64,000 nucleotides of DNA from positions 620,001 through 684,000 of the forward strand of contig OZ241900.1 of assembly GCA_965203615.1 (NCBI GenBank). Direction: 5' to 3'. Below the pieces are notes generated by a model, which was not told the origin of the DNA, did no database searches, and saw nothing but the letters and a program-made list of their open reading frames with translations. Below, piece by piece: positions 28,340 to 37,288 of the stretch. The number at the start of each line of letters is the position of its first letter. Position 1 is the stretch's first letter. Made by a program: the position numbers and the translations under genes. Source of the stretch: VXNE01 sp965203615 (GTDB taxonomy: Bacteria > Pseudomonadota > Gammaproteobacteria > Pseudomonadales > Azotimanducaceae).

Positions 28340-31300
28340 CGTCGTCCCGGATCGTGCCCGTCGCCGAAACGTCCGCCGCCGAAGCGTTGGCCAGCGCCGA
28401 CAGCGACAGCCCGAACGTCTCCTCGTCCGCCTCGTGCAGGTCGTCGTCGATCACCGCCACGCGGATCGTCTTCGACACCTCCCCGGGCGCGAACTCCAGC
28501 GTCCCCGCCGCCGGCTCGTAGTCGACGCCCGCCTCCGCCGTGCCGTCCGACGTCGCGTACGACGCCGACACCCCGATGCCGCTCGGCGCGCTCAGCGCCA
28601 CCGCGAACTCCAGTTCGCCGACATCCTCGCCGCCCGACGCGTCCGCCACCGACAGCGACGGCGTCTCGTCGTCGTCCCGGATCGTGCCCGCGGCCGACCC
28701 CCGGTCCAGCGACGCGCCTCGCGGGCCGGACAGGACGACCGCGAACTCCTCGTCCGGCTCGTCAAGGGCGTCGTCGAGAATCGCCACCCGGATCGTCTTC
28801 GACACCTCCCCGGGCGCGAACTCCAGCGTGCCCGTCGCCGACTCGTAGTCGACGCCCGCCTCCGCGACCGGTCCGATCGATCCCGCCGGATCCGCCGTCG
28901 CGTAATCCACCGCCACCTCGACCAGGCTCGGCGCGCTCAGCTCAACCGCGAACTCCAGCTCGCCGACATCCTCGCCGCCCGACGCGTCCGCAACCGACAG
29001 CGTCGGAGTCTCGTCGTCGTCGCGGATCGTGCCCGTCGCCGATCCCCGGCCGAGCGCCGCGCCCTGCGCAGCGGACAGCGCGACCGCGAACTCCTCGTCC
29101 GGCTCGTCAAGGACGTCGTCGAGAATCGCCACCCGGATCGTCTTCGACACCTCCCCGGGCGCGAACTCCAGCGTGCCCGTCGCCGGCTCGTAGTCGACGC
29201 CCGCCTCCGCCGTGCCGTCCGCCGTCGCGTAATCCACGGTCACGCCCGACGCGGCCGGGCCGTCCAGCGTCACCGCGAACTCCAGCTCTCCCGCGCCCTC
29301 CGGCGCCCCCGCGTCGGCGATCGACAGCGACCGGCCCGGCGCCGCCTCGTCGTCGTCCAGCAGCTCCATCGTCGCCGGCGCCACCGGCAGGTCCGACGCC
29401 CCCGACACCGTCAGCGTCTCGTCCGCCTCGACGGCCAGGTCGTCCTCCGGCCGAAGCGTGAACCTGCCCGTGCCACTCGGGGCGTTCGCGGGTATCACGA
29501 TCGCGAAGTCCGGCACCGGGGCGAAGTCCACCGCGTCCGGATCCCCGCTTCCCGAAACCGACACCGCCACCTCCGTCGCCGCCGTCCGGGCGCTTCCGTC
29601 CAGCCTCGCGGTCACCTCCACCGACGTCGGGCCGTCGCCCTCCGACACCCGCGAAGGCCTCGCCGACAGCAGGATGCGCGTCGACTCCTTGTCGTCGTCC
29701 GCCAGCCTCACCGATGTCGGCCTCACCGGAAGGTCCGACCTGCCCGCTATGCCCAGCCGCTCGTCCGCCTCCGCCGCCGCGTCGTCCTCCGGTGCCAGGG
29801 TGAACTCGCCCGTGCCGCTCGTCGCCCCCGCCGCGATGGCGATCGGGAAGTCCGGCACCGGCGCGAAGTCCACCGCGCCCGGGTCGCCGCCGCCCGAAAC
29901 CGAAACGGTCACGTTCGTCGCCACCTGGCGCGCCGCGCCGCTCAGCGAAGCCGTCACCTCCACCCGGGTAGGGCCGGCGCCCTCCGACACCAGCGGAGGA
30001 CTCGCCGACAGCAGGATCTCCCGCGCCGCGGCGTCGTCGTCGGTGATCGTCACCGACGTCGGCGTCACCGGAAGGTCCGACTCGCCGCTCAGGGACAGAG
30101 TCTCGTCGGACTCCACGTCGTCGTCGTCCACAGGCCTCAGGACGAACGTGCCCGAGCCGCTCAGGGCGTTCGCGGGTATCACGATCCCAAAATCCGGGAC
30201 AGCGGCGAAATCCACCGCGTCCAGGTTCCCGCTGCCCGACACGGACACGGCCACCTCCGTGTCCGTCGTCCGGGCGCCTCCGTCGAGCCTCGCGGTCACT
30301 TCCACAATGGTCTCTCCCGCGCCTTCCGAAACCGTCGATGGCGTCGCCGACAGCGCGATCCCCGTCGAGGCCGCGTCGTCGTCCGCCAGCGTCACGGCGG
30401 TCGCGGTCACGGGCAGGTCCGAAGTCCCCGAGATGTCGAGAACCTCGTCCCGCTCGTCGACCCCGTCGTCCTCCGGCGTCAGCGCGAATGTCGCGCGGCC
30501 GGCGGACGCCCCCGCCGCGATGACGATCGCGAAATCCGGCACCGGGTCGAAATCCACCGCGTCCGGGTCCCCGCCGCCGGCGACCGACACGGTCACCTCC
30601 GTCGCCGTCGTCCTGGCGCCTCCGTCCAGCGTCGCGGTCACCTCCACCGACGTCTCTCCCGCGCCCTCCGAAACCGTCCGGGGCTCCGCCGACAGCACGA
30701 TCCCCGACGGGCCCTCGTCGTCGTCCTCCAGTTCGATCGTGTCTCCGGTCACGTCGAGGTCGGAGCTGCCGTCCACGGAGACCGTCTCGTCGGTCTCGTC
30801 CACGTTGTCGTCCTCCGGCGTCAGCGTGAAGGTCCCGGTCCCGCTGCTTTCGCCCGCCGCGATGGTGATCGCGAAGTCCTCCACGGCCGCGAAGTCCACC
30901 GCGCCCGGGTCGCCGCCGCCCGACACGCTCACGCTCACCTCTGTCGCCTCGGTTCGCCGTCCCCGGTCGAACGTCGCCGTCACCGCGATCTCGGTCGCGC
31001 CGTCGCCCTCCGAGACGCGCTTCGGGGAAACCGCGAGGGCGATCGTCTCCGGCACGCTGTCATCGTCCAGAATCCTGCCTGTCGCGCTTCCGTTGACGAT
31101 CGTGATCCCATCGGTGGTGCTCACCGAAAATGTGAACGTCTCGTCCGGCTCCACTTCGTCGTCGTCCGTGATGAAAGCCGCGAGGGTGGTCGTCAACGGA
31201 TCGTCGGCCAACCAGAGGTAGCTATAAGCGGTTTTCTGGAGATCCTCCCCCACCACCGCGGTTCCGTTCCTCGTCTCGATCCGCAGCCCGAATGCGCGGG

Positions 31301-32174
31301 GGAACTTCTTGTCCAGCGTCAACGTGAACTCCATCCTCCTCACCGACTCCGAGCCCGACGCGTCGGATACGGTCAGCGTGTGCTCCGTGTCGACAATTGT
31401 TCCCTGCGCCTGTTCATCGATGAAATAGGCGCCCTTGATATCGGAGAGGCGCACGATCATCGTTTCGTTTTGCTCGCTGACGTCGTCGTCGATGATCGGC
31501 ACGGTGACAGTGCGCGACGTTTCGCCCGCGCTGAATTCCACGATTCGGGTGGTCCGCGTGTAGTCCTCGCCCGCCACCGCCGTTCCGTCCTCCGTCGCAA
31601 ACGACACGGAGACCGTGCTCTCGGACGCCTTGTTGAGCGAAATCCGAAACCCCATGCCGCCGTCCGATTCCTTCGCCCACGCGTCGGAGATCGACATGCC
31701 CGGATCGTCGCCGTCGTCGACGATCAGACCACAGGCGCAACACAGCGGGCTCGCCCCGCACTTGTCCCATGGACAGCGATCACTTCCCTCGCGTGATTTG
31801 AATACAGCGCCACCCGACAGATTGCTCAGCGTTACGACTACGGCTTCAGGGGCTTCGCCAATCGTGTCCTGCTTCGTTTGGACCGAGATGGTCTTCTTCG
31901 TCTCCCCCGGTTGAAACGTGAGCGATCCAGAGCCGGGCGTGTAGTCCGCCCCCTCCGTCGCCACAGCATAGGCGTTTCGTATTGCGGAGACCTCGTCAGT
32001 CTCCCACTGCACCTCCACGTCTTGATCGGCCACGCGCGAGAGGGTCACCGTGTACTCGATCGCATCGCCTTCCGTGGCCGATCCCCCGGTGATCTCCACC
32101 GTAGGCTGAGCCCACACCGGGTGGGCCGAAACGACGGCCGCCACCGGCAGCAGCCAGCGAAACGCCAATAGCAT
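26613..32174 (-). CDS. Giant Calx-beta repeat autotransporter-like protein, paralogue C
   Basis: About 1853 residues, the shortest paralogue. The signal peptide MLLAFRWLLPVAAVVSAHPVWA is almost that of A. About 11 Calx-beta-type repeats follow, then the shared linker and barrel. Repeat 1 closes with CPWDKCGASPLCCACGLI. Repeats 3 to 6 match A block for block (for example VSEGAGETSVEVTATLDGG and DDGVDERDEVLDISGTSDL), while repeats 7 and 8 (SASPPLVSEG, SARPSRVSEG) match B, so the passenger is a mosaic. The frame stays open to 32351, including the Arg-rich leader also seen in A and B. Surface adhesion is the likely role by family, not shown directly. Confidence 0.85.
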   Translation of the reverse strand: MLLAFRWLLPVAAVVSAHPVWAQPTVEITGGSATEGDAIEYTVTLSRVADQDVEVQWETDEVSAIRNAYAVATEGADYTPGSGSLTFQPGETKKTISVQTKQDTIGEAPEAVVVTLSNLSGGAVFKSREGSDRCPWDKCGASPLCCACGLIVDDGDDPGMSISDAWAKESDGGMGFRISLNKASESTVSVSFATEDGTAVAGEDYTRTTRIVEFSAGETSRTVTVPIIDDDVSEQNETMIVRLSDIKGAYFIDEQAQGTIVDTEHTLTVSDASGSESVRRMEFTLTLDKKFPRAFGLRIETRNGTAVVGEDLQKTAYSYLWLADDPLTTTLAAFITDDDEVEPDETFTFSVSTTDGITIVNGSATGRILDDDSVPETIALAVSPKRVSEGDGATEIAVTATFDRGRRTEATEVSVSVSGGGDPGAVDFAAVEDFAITIAAGESSGTGTFTLTPEDDNVDETDETVSVDGSSDLDVTGDTIELEDDDEGPSGIVLSAEPRTVSEGAGETSVEVTATLDGGARTTATEVTVSVAGGGDPDAVDFDPVPDFAIVIAAGASAGRATFALTPEDDGVDERDEVLDISGTSDLPVTATAVTLADDDAASTGIALSATPSTVSEGAGETIVEVTARLDGGARTTDTEVAVSVSGSGNLDAVDFAAVPDFGIVIPANALSGSGTFVLRPVDDDDVESDETLSLSGESDLPVTPTSVTITDDDAAAREILLSASPPLVSEGAGPTRVEVTASLSGAARQVATNVTVSVSGGGDPGAVDFAPVPDFPIAIAAGATSGTGEFTLAPEDDAAAEADERLGIAGRSDLPVRPTSVRLADDDKESTRILLSARPSRVSEGDGPTSVEVTARLDGSARTAATEVAVSVSGSGDPDAVDFAPVPDFAIVIPANAPSGTGRFTLRPEDDLAVEADETLTVSGASDLPVAPATMELLDDDEAAPGRSLSIADAGAPEGAGELEFAVTLDGPAASGVTVDYATADGTAEAGVDYEPATGTLEFAPGEVSKTIRVAILDDVLDEPDEEFAVALSAAQGAALGRGSATGTIRDDDETPTLSVADASGGEDVGELEFAVELSAPSLVEVAVDYATADPAGSIGPVAEAGVDYESATGTLEFAPGEVSKTIRVAILDDALDEPDEEFAVVLSGPRGASLDRGSAAGTIRDDDETPSLSVADASGGEDVGELEFAVALSAPSGIGVSASYATSDGTAEAGVDYEPAAGTLEFAPGEVSKTIRVAVIDDDLHEADEETFGLSLSALANASAADVSATGTIRDDDLAPPALSGRLPAALLCVGGAPRELDLAEYFAGEELRFSAVSAAPEVASATLDGSRLSIVPGIEGETSVAVSAANGSGTAGGAVEVRVAADPAELEALESALASIGRGILAGVSGSVRARFDPAALPGGRDDPPAAGVARNPPMPGVGLPGRDRGGLFGAEAGLGGGLHDADRLHDADRLHGAGRSGRGMEPFSFSLDSARSGPDGPAWSVWGRGEAQRFGAAPGSSWHDGALESAHVGAEWRTGDWLAGVSASRSAASADYRFERSVEACGGGSGSGEIEADVSGVHPYLGRRVGAGWVWATLGRGGGEFRMRRCEGGEWSASDLSMRLAAAGGRHPFARRESTELSVVEEVGVVELETGGDAGLLARAGRAKLGLEASGVAEAGCECPLTTFVRAFALGDWGDGATGAGLEVSAGVRFRHIPLRFGVDAGVRALAFHSAEDARERSANVALSLLPSADGTGWRGSLAWRRGTAAPVLGVAGGIAPWAAPGAVPQAARRGWASRSRLGYGIAGARGVATPFVELDAARSGNGARVGARHEFGGPAGRLVVEWGVERGGVPGGGGRVLLEAVGRF

Positions 32175-32320
32175 CGAACGATGAAAAAGCCGCGCCCCGA
32201 CTCCGGCGGGATTGCGCCGGCCGCCGACCTCCCGGCGGCGCCGGAGCGGCCACGCTCGCATCGGTTGGGCGTTTCGTTCCCGGGGGGCGCGGGGCGGTGT
32301 TCTCATTCTTCTGCGCTGCC

Positions 32321-32405
32321 GACGTCGTCGGCGCCAAGCATACGAATCCAATCGCGCAATTTGCGCTACGATCCATCACTTTTTTATTAATTTACGGAGA
32401 AATTT
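32321..32405 (-). promoter_or_regulatory. Conserved AT-rich upstream element, paralogue C
   Basis: Third copy of the upstream element. It contains a perfect palindrome gcgcaa-t-ttgcgc (32354-32366) and an AATTT...AAATT inverted repeat at 32389-32404. Similarity to copies A and B fades immediately beyond it. Confidence 0.5.
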
Positions 32406-32922
32406 AATGACTAAGAGGTACCAGTTAACGTTGCGAAACACCGTTCCGCCCCAAGCAAGTGGTCCAAAAGCGCGCGGGCGTGCAGACCCTCATCGTCGAG
32501 CAGCAGCCTTTGGCACCCGCAGTTGCGCCCGTCCATGCCTGACACTGCGCTTGAAACACTACGACCCATAGGCTGCTCTACTACTCGTACTAGCGACAAC
32601 TATGGCGTGCCTTGAACGACAACGACCGCTTCCCAACATGCTTCGTCGATAATCCCGCGCCCGTACACGATCACCCGCCGTGCGCCGCTCCACTTCGGAC
32701 TGGAATAGCAAACCAGATATGCCGCGCCGACTCCCCGACCCGGTAGGTACCGAACCAAGCCACTGTGGCGAGCGGCACGGCACTCCAAGTCGCACCCCAC
32801 CAACACCACCGGTGGCGCCTGCGCCCGCCCGTCAGCATCGATGTCCCCGCGCTTCCGTCGGTCAGCCGAGCCAGAGTCACCCTATTCGGAAGCCGAGGCA
32901 GCCGATTCCCCCTCTCGATCCC
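32406..32922. other. Gene-poor region upstream of paralogue C
   Basis: About 520 bases. Overlapping minus-strand open frames between 32559 and 32880 encode short peptides, such as one with ARRVIVYGRGIIDEACW, that could be remnants of a lost gene. None has family motifs or a clear start. Confidence 0.3.
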
Positions 32923-34506
32923 TCAACGTACGATCAGCAGGCTCGCCGCCGCCTCCCGCGGGACCGCCGGCACGTTTGGGTCTGGCGCTCGCGTGTCGAT
33001 CAACTCCTCGTTTGGGTCGATCGGCGTCCGCAAGCGGCCCAGAAATGTGAGTAGCTGCGCCCGCCCGTGCTCCGACAGTCCCATGAACGCATCGCGCGCA
33101 TCCCTCGCTTCGCCGCCATGCGCCTCGATGGCCTGGGAGAGCACGCTCGCCCGTCCGTCGTGCAGGTACGGCGCCGTGTCCGCCACGCCCCACAGCCGCG
33201 CCGTGGTGAACTCGGAATTCGAAATCTCCCCGAAAGCGAAGCTCTCCGCCAGCCCCTCGCCCATGTCGTGCCGCTTCAGGTCCGCGAACAGCGGCACGAA
33301 CACGCCGCCCTCGCCTGGTACCCGCTCGAATCCCACCTCCGCCAGATCGATCTCCGCATACACGTTCCGCCACGGATCGTGCGGCACTTCCGGGTGGCTC
33401 AGCGGCAGGAACCGGGAGCGGGTCTTGAGCACGGGCACGTGGCACCCGGCGCAACCGGCGTCCAGGAAATGCAGGAAACCGTCCAGGCCCGCAGCGCCGA
33501 GGGGTTCGACGAACGGCACGGGGTTGGTCACGTCGAACACGTGCAGCGCGCTCATGTCCACCACCGACACCTCGTTGACCACCCCGTCGCCGTCGGCGTC
33601 CTCATGCTCCCCGACGACCTCCACCGGCTGCATGCCGAAATGGAACCGCATGGCCACGCGGTCGAAATCGCGCATCGAAAAGTTCTCGCCCTTGCGCCCG
33701 AACGGCCGCACCACCAGAACGTCCTCCGCACGGCGTCCCGCATTGTTCTCGAACCCGATGCCCTCGACGTGCAGCGCCACCCCGCCGCCCTCCAGCGTCT
33801 CGATGTGGCCGAAATCCACGCCGTGCGTGGTCAGGGGCGTGATGCTGCCGGCGTCCGCGGCTCGCGCTGCGCCCAGCGCCCGTTGGAGGTCGCGCGTCAT
33901 TTCCTTCGCCAGCAGTTCGACACCTCCGCCCCCGAACAGGAAGGGCGGATTCGCGTAGCGTCCGTTGAAGTCCGCCACGCCGTCCGGGGAGAGACTCAGA
34001 TTTGGTTCGTGTCCCGACACGTAGTTGACCCGGACATCCGACGAGTCCGCGACATCGAGCAGGCTCGGCATGATCATCGCATTGTTCACGATCCCGCCCA
34101 CGCCGCCGATGCCGAGCACCGGGGGACGCGTGGAGCGCTTCACGAACGAGTGGCACTCGTTGCACGACTGCGCATCGAGGCCGTTGATCCGCAACGTCAT
34201 CCCGTTGCCCTGAAGCGTCGGACGGTGACCCGGCGTGATCGCCCCGGTCTCCGAAGAGTCCCGCCCCTGCAAAGGGCCATCGCCGTAGCCGTCGAAGGTG
34301 TTGAAGGACGTCGTGAACACTACCAGACCACGGCGGCGTACGCTGTCGAGTGTCACGCTGCCGTCGGAGAGGCCCTCTTGCAACTGCTCCATGTTCATCG
34401 GGTTCTCCGGGAGGGCGGCCCCCTCCTGCTGGGCCAGCACCGTCGCCGGAAGCGCAGCCAGACACGCCCACAGCATTGCCACCCTCCGTCGGTTGCTGGA
34501 CTCCAT
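32923..34506 (-). CDS. Di-haem oxidoreductase (DHOR/putative peroxidase family)
   Basis: A 527-residue exported c-type cytochrome. The signal peptide is MLWACLAALPATVLAQ. Two haem-binding motifs are present: CNECH (115-119) and CAGCH (352-356). The late segment LWGVADTAPYLHDGRA is characteristic of the DHOR family, related to di-haem cytochrome c peroxidases. A DADGDG calcium-loop-like motif lies near residue 303. The ATG at 34506 has AGGAGG just upstream. A GTG at 34539 is an alternative. The protein should act in the periplasm in redox reactions, but the substrate is unknown. It sits alone at the right end of the accessory region. Confidence 0.82.
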   Translation of the reverse strand: MESSNRRRVAMLWACLAALPATVLAQQEGAALPENPMNMEQLQEGLSDGSVTLDSVRRRGLVVFTTSFNTFDGYGDGPLQGRDSSETGAITPGHRPTLQGNGMTLRINGLDAQSCNECHSFVKRSTRPPVLGIGGVGGIVNNAMIMPSLLDVADSSDVRVNYVSGHEPNLSLSPDGVADFNGRYANPPFLFGGGGVELLAKEMTRDLQRALGAARAADAGSITPLTTHGVDFGHIETLEGGGVALHVEGIGFENNAGRRAEDVLVVRPFGRKGENFSMRDFDRVAMRFHFGMQPVEVVGEHEDADGDGVVNEVSVVDMSALHVFDVTNPVPFVEPLGAAGLDGFLHFLDAGCAGCHVPVLKTRSRFLPLSHPEVPHDPWRNVYAEIDLAEVGFERVPGEGGVFVPLFADLKRHDMGEGLAESFAFGEISNSEFTTARLWGVADTAPYLHDGRASVLSQAIEAHGGEARDARDAFMGLSEHGRAQLLTFLGRLRTPIDPNEELIDTRAPDPNVPAVPREAAASLLIVR

Positions 34507-35157
34507 ACCCTCCTTCGTTCTTCCGCCGGCCACGCTCACACAAAACGCCCACGAGGACGTTGGCGGACAGCCGCCGGGGCCTCAGCACCCGCGCTGCTGC
34601 GCCTCTCGTCCAGCAGGTTCGGCGGATCCGGTCGCCGGTTGTTCGGCGCCGCGCCCTGGCACGGCTACGGCAACGCCCAATTCCATAAGGAACCACCGCC
34701 ACATTAGTGTGCCAGCGTGTTGCACCGAGCGCATCCCAGTTTCGCTAATTTTAACACATACTTGAGTATCAATCACGAATTTATCGTGAATTAGGCTTCC
34801 GGGCCGCCAACCGACAGCCCCGCGATCCGAAAAATCCGCTGATATCGACCGCCGAAGGGGGGGTGAGAATCAACGCCTTGCGGTTCAAAAAGCCGCTCGC
34901 AGGCACGAGGGCTGATCCGCTTCCCGTACCGCCCGGGCGTCAGGATGCCTCGGACCCCCGGCGCGCTTCGACAGCCGCCACCGCACCATCTCAACCGCCA
35001 CCCGCGCCGCGGAACTCGTTGATCCGAGCACACTCCAGAGCAGCGGCGATCGCCGCCTCCGCCACCTTTGCCGCAGCGTGATTGCCAGACACAGCCGTGG
35101 GCCGCAGCACTTCGTGGACCGCAGAACCAAGCTGCAACTTTGCCTAGCGGTCCGCAA
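34507..35157. other. Gene-poor scar
   Basis: About 650 bases without an intact gene. A coding-like minus-strand stretch ending with a stop at 34991-34993 (AAKVAEAAIAAALECARINE) may be the tail of a lost gene whose family I cannot name. It lies just downstream of the integrase remnant on that strand. Confidence 0.35.
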
Positions 35158-35292
35158 CTACAAGCCCAGCGCACACGCGTAGCGTTCCATCAGATCACGC
35201 CGCAGGGCCAGCATGTCCGAGCGCGCGTAGCTCGCGACCACCGAACCGCCCACGCGGTGACTCAGGCTGATCTCCAACGGACGCTTGGCTCC
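35158..35292 (-). pseudogene. Tyrosine integrase C-terminal remnant
   Basis: About 44 codons between two in-frame stops read LEISLSHRVGGSVVASYARS then MLALRRDLMERYA. This closely resembles the last residues of phage and island-type tyrosine integrases, after the catalytic Tyr region. The rest of the enzyme is absent: a TAG stop sits at 35293-35295 and the sequence beyond is unrelated. It marks past mobile-element activity at the border between the accessory genes and the conserved core. Confidence 0.6.
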
Positions 35293-35417
35293 CTATTCGT
35301 TTCTCACAGCCCTTTTGCTAGCCCACAACGGAGTTGGGGTTCAATCCGGCCGGCGTACCTATGCCGGAGCACATAGATCAGGGCTAAAGCCTGTGCTGCA
35401 CCACCTCACATGACCGC

Positions 35418-35520
35418 ATTGTGCGCCCGAACCCAAGTTGTGTGTCCCGAAATCCAAGATCCAAAGTCCAAGCGTGTGTCCCGAGTCGAAGGGATCTGCC
35501 TTTATGTGTGTCTCGAAACT
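35418..35520. repeat. Degenerate short direct repeats next to recJ
   Basis: Four imperfect copies of a unit like TGTGTGTCCCGAA: near 35420 (degenerate), 35439-35451, 35473-35485 and 35504-35517. Two are followed by CCAAG. The last copy overlaps the end of recJ. They may be remains of a small repeat element. Confidence 0.35.
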
Positions 35521-37223
35521 ACGGGTTCCAGGTCGTCCACTATCAACTGCAGCGTTTCGATGCCTGAGTAGTCGTTGATGCCAAGTCGGTAGAGGGCCCG
35601 GATGCGGTCGCTGCCGACGGGGTCCTGGTTGAACGCTATGGCATCCACCACCCTGTCCCCATGCCGTAGTGCCAGCTTGAGGTGTCGCTGGCCCACCACA
35701 CGCTCGGCGACAACATTGAATTCGCCATGGAACGTCGGTTCCTCGAAGCCCTGGCCCCAAGGCCCATGCCCTGCGATCAGGCGTGCGTTCTCCAGCACGA
35801 CTTCCGATGGTTCCAGTTCTCCGTCTGTCACGCGGATTCCGGCGAGGTCCCGTTCGGTGACACGCGCTTCGACGGCTTCGCAAAACGCCTTGGTGAAGCG
35901 ATCCAGGTGCGACCGCTTGATCGACAGGCCCGCGGCCATCGCGTGACCTCCAAACTTCACCATGAGTCCGGGGAAACGCGCTGCGACATCATCGAGGGCA
36001 TCGCGTATGTGGAGCCCGGGAATGGAGCGGGCCGATCCCTTGAGTTCGCCCGGCGCGGCTTTGCCCGCGTCGGCGAAGGCGATGACGGGACGATGATGGC
36101 GTTCACGAATGCGCCCGGCGACGATACCGACAATGCCCTGATGCCACGAAGCATCGTAGAGACATATCGCGCTACGACGCTCCGTACGGGATTCGTCCAC
36201 CAACAGGGTCGCATCCAGGGTCATGTCGCGCTCAATGTCCCGGCGCTCGGTATTGAGTTGATCCAACTCTGCGGCAAGCCGTCGAGCCTCCCCCGCCGCG
36301 GTGCTGAGCAGGCACCGGATACCCACGGTCATGTCGGACAGCCGGCCCGCCGCGTTCAGCCTCGGGGCAATCGCGAAACCGAGATCCTGTGCGGCCAGCG
36401 TGCGCATGTCCCGACCCGCCACCTGCGCCAGGGCCTGGATTCCGGGACGTGCCAATCCGGCGCGCATGCGCCGCAGTCCCTGGTGCACCAGGATTCGGTT
36501 GTTCAGATCGAGGGGTACGACATCTGCGACGGTACCGAGAGCCACCAGATCGAGCCAATTCGCCAATTTCGGAGAAGCCAGGTCCCGACGCCTGAAATAC
36601 CCGTCCTCCGCAAGGATCGCGCGTACACGGCTAAGCACGTAGTAGACAACGCCAACGCCCGCAAGCGCCTTGCTGGCGAACTCGCAACCTGATGCGTTCG
36701 GATTGACCAGGGCGCAGGCTGGCGGCAACTCGCTGCCGGGCAGGTGGTGGTCCGTAACGACCACATCGACTCCGGACTCCTGCGCCAGGGTCACGCCCGC
36801 TACGCTCGACATGCCGTTGTCCACGGTGACGATCAGGTCCGGTTCGCGTTCCAGCGCAACGCGTACGATCTGCGGCGTCAAGCCGTATCCGAATGCAAAC
36901 CGGTTCGGCACCAGGTAATCCACGCGTCCGGCGCCAAGGGCCTTGAGCAGCGAAACGGCAAGCGCCGTGCCGGTAGCGCCATCCGCATCGAAGTCGCCAA
37001 CAACCAGGATTGCTTCACCGCCGACGACCGCGCGGGCGATGCGGCCTGCCGCCGCATCCACGCCGGACAAGCCGTCCGGCGATAGCAGGCGCGACAAAGA
37101 GAGGTCCAGATCCTCGGAAGACGCGACACCTCGCCCGGCGAGCACCCGGGCGAAGAACCTCGGATACCTCCGCAGGAGTCCGGACGAAACTTCCGGCACC
37201 TCTCGGGACTCGATTTCGATCAC
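35502..37223 (-). CDS. recJ: Single-stranded-DNA-specific exonuclease RecJ
   Basis: A DHH-family 5'-3' exonuclease acting in recombinational and mismatch repair. Motifs include DFDADG (77-82), TVDNGMSS, VTDHHLPG, LDLVALGTVADVVPL and the DHHA1 motif KFGGHAMAAG, in the order of E. coli RecJ. I start at the GTG at 37223 (573 residues, close to the usual length). A TTG at 37274 would add 17 residues and leave only 14 bases after the hom stop. The last residues (SRHT) are encoded by the short repeat downstream, so the C-terminus may have been altered by it. Confidence 0.92.
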   Translation of the reverse strand: MIEIESREVPEVSSGLLRRYPRFFARVLAGRGVASSEDLDLSLSRLLSPDGLSGVDAAAGRIARAVVGGEAILVVGDFDADGATGTALAVSLLKALGAGRVDYLVPNRFAFGYGLTPQIVRVALEREPDLIVTVDNGMSSVAGVTLAQESGVDVVVTDHHLPGSELPPACALVNPNASGCEFASKALAGVGVVYYVLSRVRAILAEDGYFRRRDLASPKLANWLDLVALGTVADVVPLDLNNRILVHQGLRRMRAGLARPGIQALAQVAGRDMRTLAAQDLGFAIAPRLNAAGRLSDMTVGIRCLLSTAAGEARRLAAELDQLNTERRDIERDMTLDATLLVDESRTERRSAICLYDASWHQGIVGIVAGRIRERHHRPVIAFADAGKAAPGELKGSARSIPGLHIRDALDDVAARFPGLMVKFGGHAMAAGLSIKRSHLDRFTKAFCEAVEARVTERDLAGIRVTDGELEPSEVVLENARLIAGHGPWGQGFEEPTFHGEFNVVAERVVGQRHLKLALRHGDRVVDAIAFNQDPVGSDRIRALYRLGINDYSGIETLQLIVDDLEPVVSRHT

Positions 37224-37288
37224 TTCGCCCCCGTCACGCCTTGCATGCCGATTGGGTTGACGTCGCCCCTCCAACCCCGAGGTTCGGT

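Noticed and set aside
26244..31796. Very long plus-strand open frame (about 1850 codons) opposite paralogue C, and similar ones opposite A and B
   Set aside because: The translation is Arg/His/Ala-rich low-complexity sequence that mirrors the codon bias of the GC-rich Calx-beta genes on the other strand. No domains and no start signals are present.
34791..35174. Minus-strand open frame of 127 codons in the scar region
   Set aside because: Cys/Gly/Arg-rich composition typical of a wrong frame, with no motif. A short coding-like stretch lies in a different frame there.
35330..35360. A ggttcaatcc stretch resembling a tRNA T-arm near the integrase remnant
   Set aside because: No matching anticodon or D arms and no acceptor stem could be traced around it.
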